Shown here piece by piece: positions 5,101-5,342 of a DNA stretch of 5,342 bases. The DNA lies in assembly GCA_039933015.1 (NCBI GenBank), contig JBDTOX010000044.1, positions 1 through 5,342 on the forward strand, read 5' to 3'. This DNA comes from JBDTOX01 sp039933015 (GTDB lineage Bacteria > Pseudomonadota > Gammaproteobacteria > Burkholderiales > Methylophilaceae). Within the stretch, counting starts at the first letter, position 1, and each line of letters opens with the position of its first letter. The notes under the pieces were generated by a model. That model was not told the DNA's origin and did no database searches. It saw nothing but the letters and a program-made list of their open reading frames with translations. The position numbers and the translations under genes are program-made.

Positions 5101-5129
5101 GGAAGTCTGGGCTTTAGACCCAGACTTCC
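5101..5129 (-). terminator. Perfect 11-bp hairpin downstream of the psiF remnant
   Basis: GGAAGTCTGGG (5101-5111) and CCCAGACTTCC (5119-5129) pair without mismatch around a seven-base loop. It begins eleven bases after the psiF stop on the minus strand and lies upstream of the DUF2726 promoter, the place expected for the psiF terminator. No clear U-run follows on either strand, so it could also be a repetitive palindromic element. Confidence 0.5.
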
Positions 5130-5139
5130 AAAGCTCAGT

Positions 5140-5245
5140 TTATTTTCCTGACAGACTGCTCTTCATGAAAGCCTTGCGATCTTCACCCTTCAGAGCCTTG
5201 GTAGTTTCATCCGCAACAAGTCTTTATCTCTTTTTGTTGGGGACC
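5140..5245 (-). pseudogene. psiF: PsiF-family protein, 3' remnant cut by an insertion sequence
   Basis: The minus strand reads PQQKEIKTC, then in the next frame ADETTKALKGEDRKAFMKSS and LSGK before TAA. This is the C-terminal repeat of PsiF-family proteins, small secreted proteins named for phosphate-starvation induction in E. coli, with the pattern K-x-C-N-x-x-A...LKGDxRKxFMSxCLS. The frame changes at about 5215, directly after TGT, where an Asn codon would be expected and two bases seem lost. The second conserved Cys is Ser (AGC). Upstream sequence ends at 5245 where the insertion sequence begins, so signal peptide and first half are gone or displaced. The gene is decayed at three levels: insertion, frameshift and cysteine loss. 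The hairpin just after it is likely its terminator. Confidence 0.75.
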
Positions 5246-5342
5246 TGTAATGGTCTAATAAGAAGGGACACCTGTTAAGGGTTAGCTTCCAATTAACGAG
5301 GTGTTAAATGAGTAAAACAAGAAACGTATTTACGACGGAATT
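5246..5342 (+). mobile_element. Left end of an IS3-family-like insertion sequence (continues past the right edge)
   Basis: The element appears to begin with TGTAATGGTC at 5246, followed by GGGACACC. This matches the TG-starting terminal repeats of many IS3-family elements (TGTARTGGTC...GGACAC type, from memory). A transposase-like start codon lies 62 bases in. PsiF coding sequence ends exactly before TGTAAT, which marks the junction independently. The other end and the target duplication are outside the window. Confidence 0.65.
5308..5342 (+). CDS. IS3-like transposase OrfA, first 11 codons
   Basis: ATG at 5308 opens MSKTRNVFTTE and continues past the window edge. This resembles the start of IS3-family OrfA proteins, whose N-terminus (MSKTR-x-[FY]-x-x-EFK type) leads into a helix-turn-helix that binds the terminal repeats. 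A GAGGTG Shine-Dalgarno lies at 5298-5303, four bases before the ATG. The fragment is too short for group assignment. Confidence 0.6.
   Translation, partial: MSKTRNVFTTE

Noticed and set aside
3407..5153. TGTCAGG (3407-3413) and its complement CCTGACA (5147-5153) as terminal inverted repeats of one element
   Set aside because: Only seven bases match, and both copies lie inside recognisable coding remnants (McrB-like and psiF).
5075..5278. 67-codon plus-strand ORF
   Set aside because: It is antisense to the psiF remnant, runs through the hairpin and crosses the insertion-sequence junction.

Overview
The window looks like a mosaic accessory region from a Pseudomonadota chromosome, most likely a beta- or gammaproteobacterium. 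The evidence is the family content: UmuD/UmuC polymerase V genes, a UmuDAb-type S24 regulator, a PsiF-family remnant, a DUF2726 membrane protein and the start of a Tc/SpvB-type toxin. The species cannot be named from the sequence. Base composition shifts repeatedly along the window. The toxin start is GC-rich, the phosphoesterase fragment is AT-rich, the umu operon is intermediate, and everything right of about 3385 is AT-richer again. Several of these shifts coincide with broken genes.

Region 1 (1-434): on the minus strand, the first 67 codons of a SpvB/TcB-type toxin gene run off the left edge. They are preceded by a strong ribosome binding site and a structured leader holding an attC-like fold. 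Region 2 (435-830): a plus-strand calcineurin-like metallophosphoesterase fragment lacks both ends.

Region 3 (849-3419) is the core. A perfect 21-bp palindrome sits directly before a compact plus-strand operon. The genes are a 202-aa self-cleaving LexA/UmuD-like protein with an extra N-terminal domain, a 149-aa UmuD, a 430-aa UmuC and the first ~60 codons of a DnaQ-type exonuclease. Genes overlap or are one base apart. The first protein resembles the Acinetobacter UmuDAb regulator, so the cassette may carry its own DNA-damage-responsive repressor next to the error-prone polymerase it controls. That regulatory link is inference; the gene content and palindrome are seen.

Region 4 (about 3385-5245) reads on the minus strand. 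From right to left it holds a psiF-family 3' remnant, a hairpin, a promoter-like sequence, a 335-aa membrane-anchored DUF2726 protein, two small unrecognised ORFs, and the beginning of an McrB-like N-terminal domain gene. That last gene carries an in-frame amber codon and is fused tail to tail to the truncated exonuclease gene. Region 5 (5246-5342) is the left end and first transposase codons of an IS3-like insertion sequence that has cut the psiF remnant.

Overall, an apparently intact self-regulated mutagenesis operon lies between decayed and rearranged genes. No tRNA, rRNA or CRISPR array was seen.
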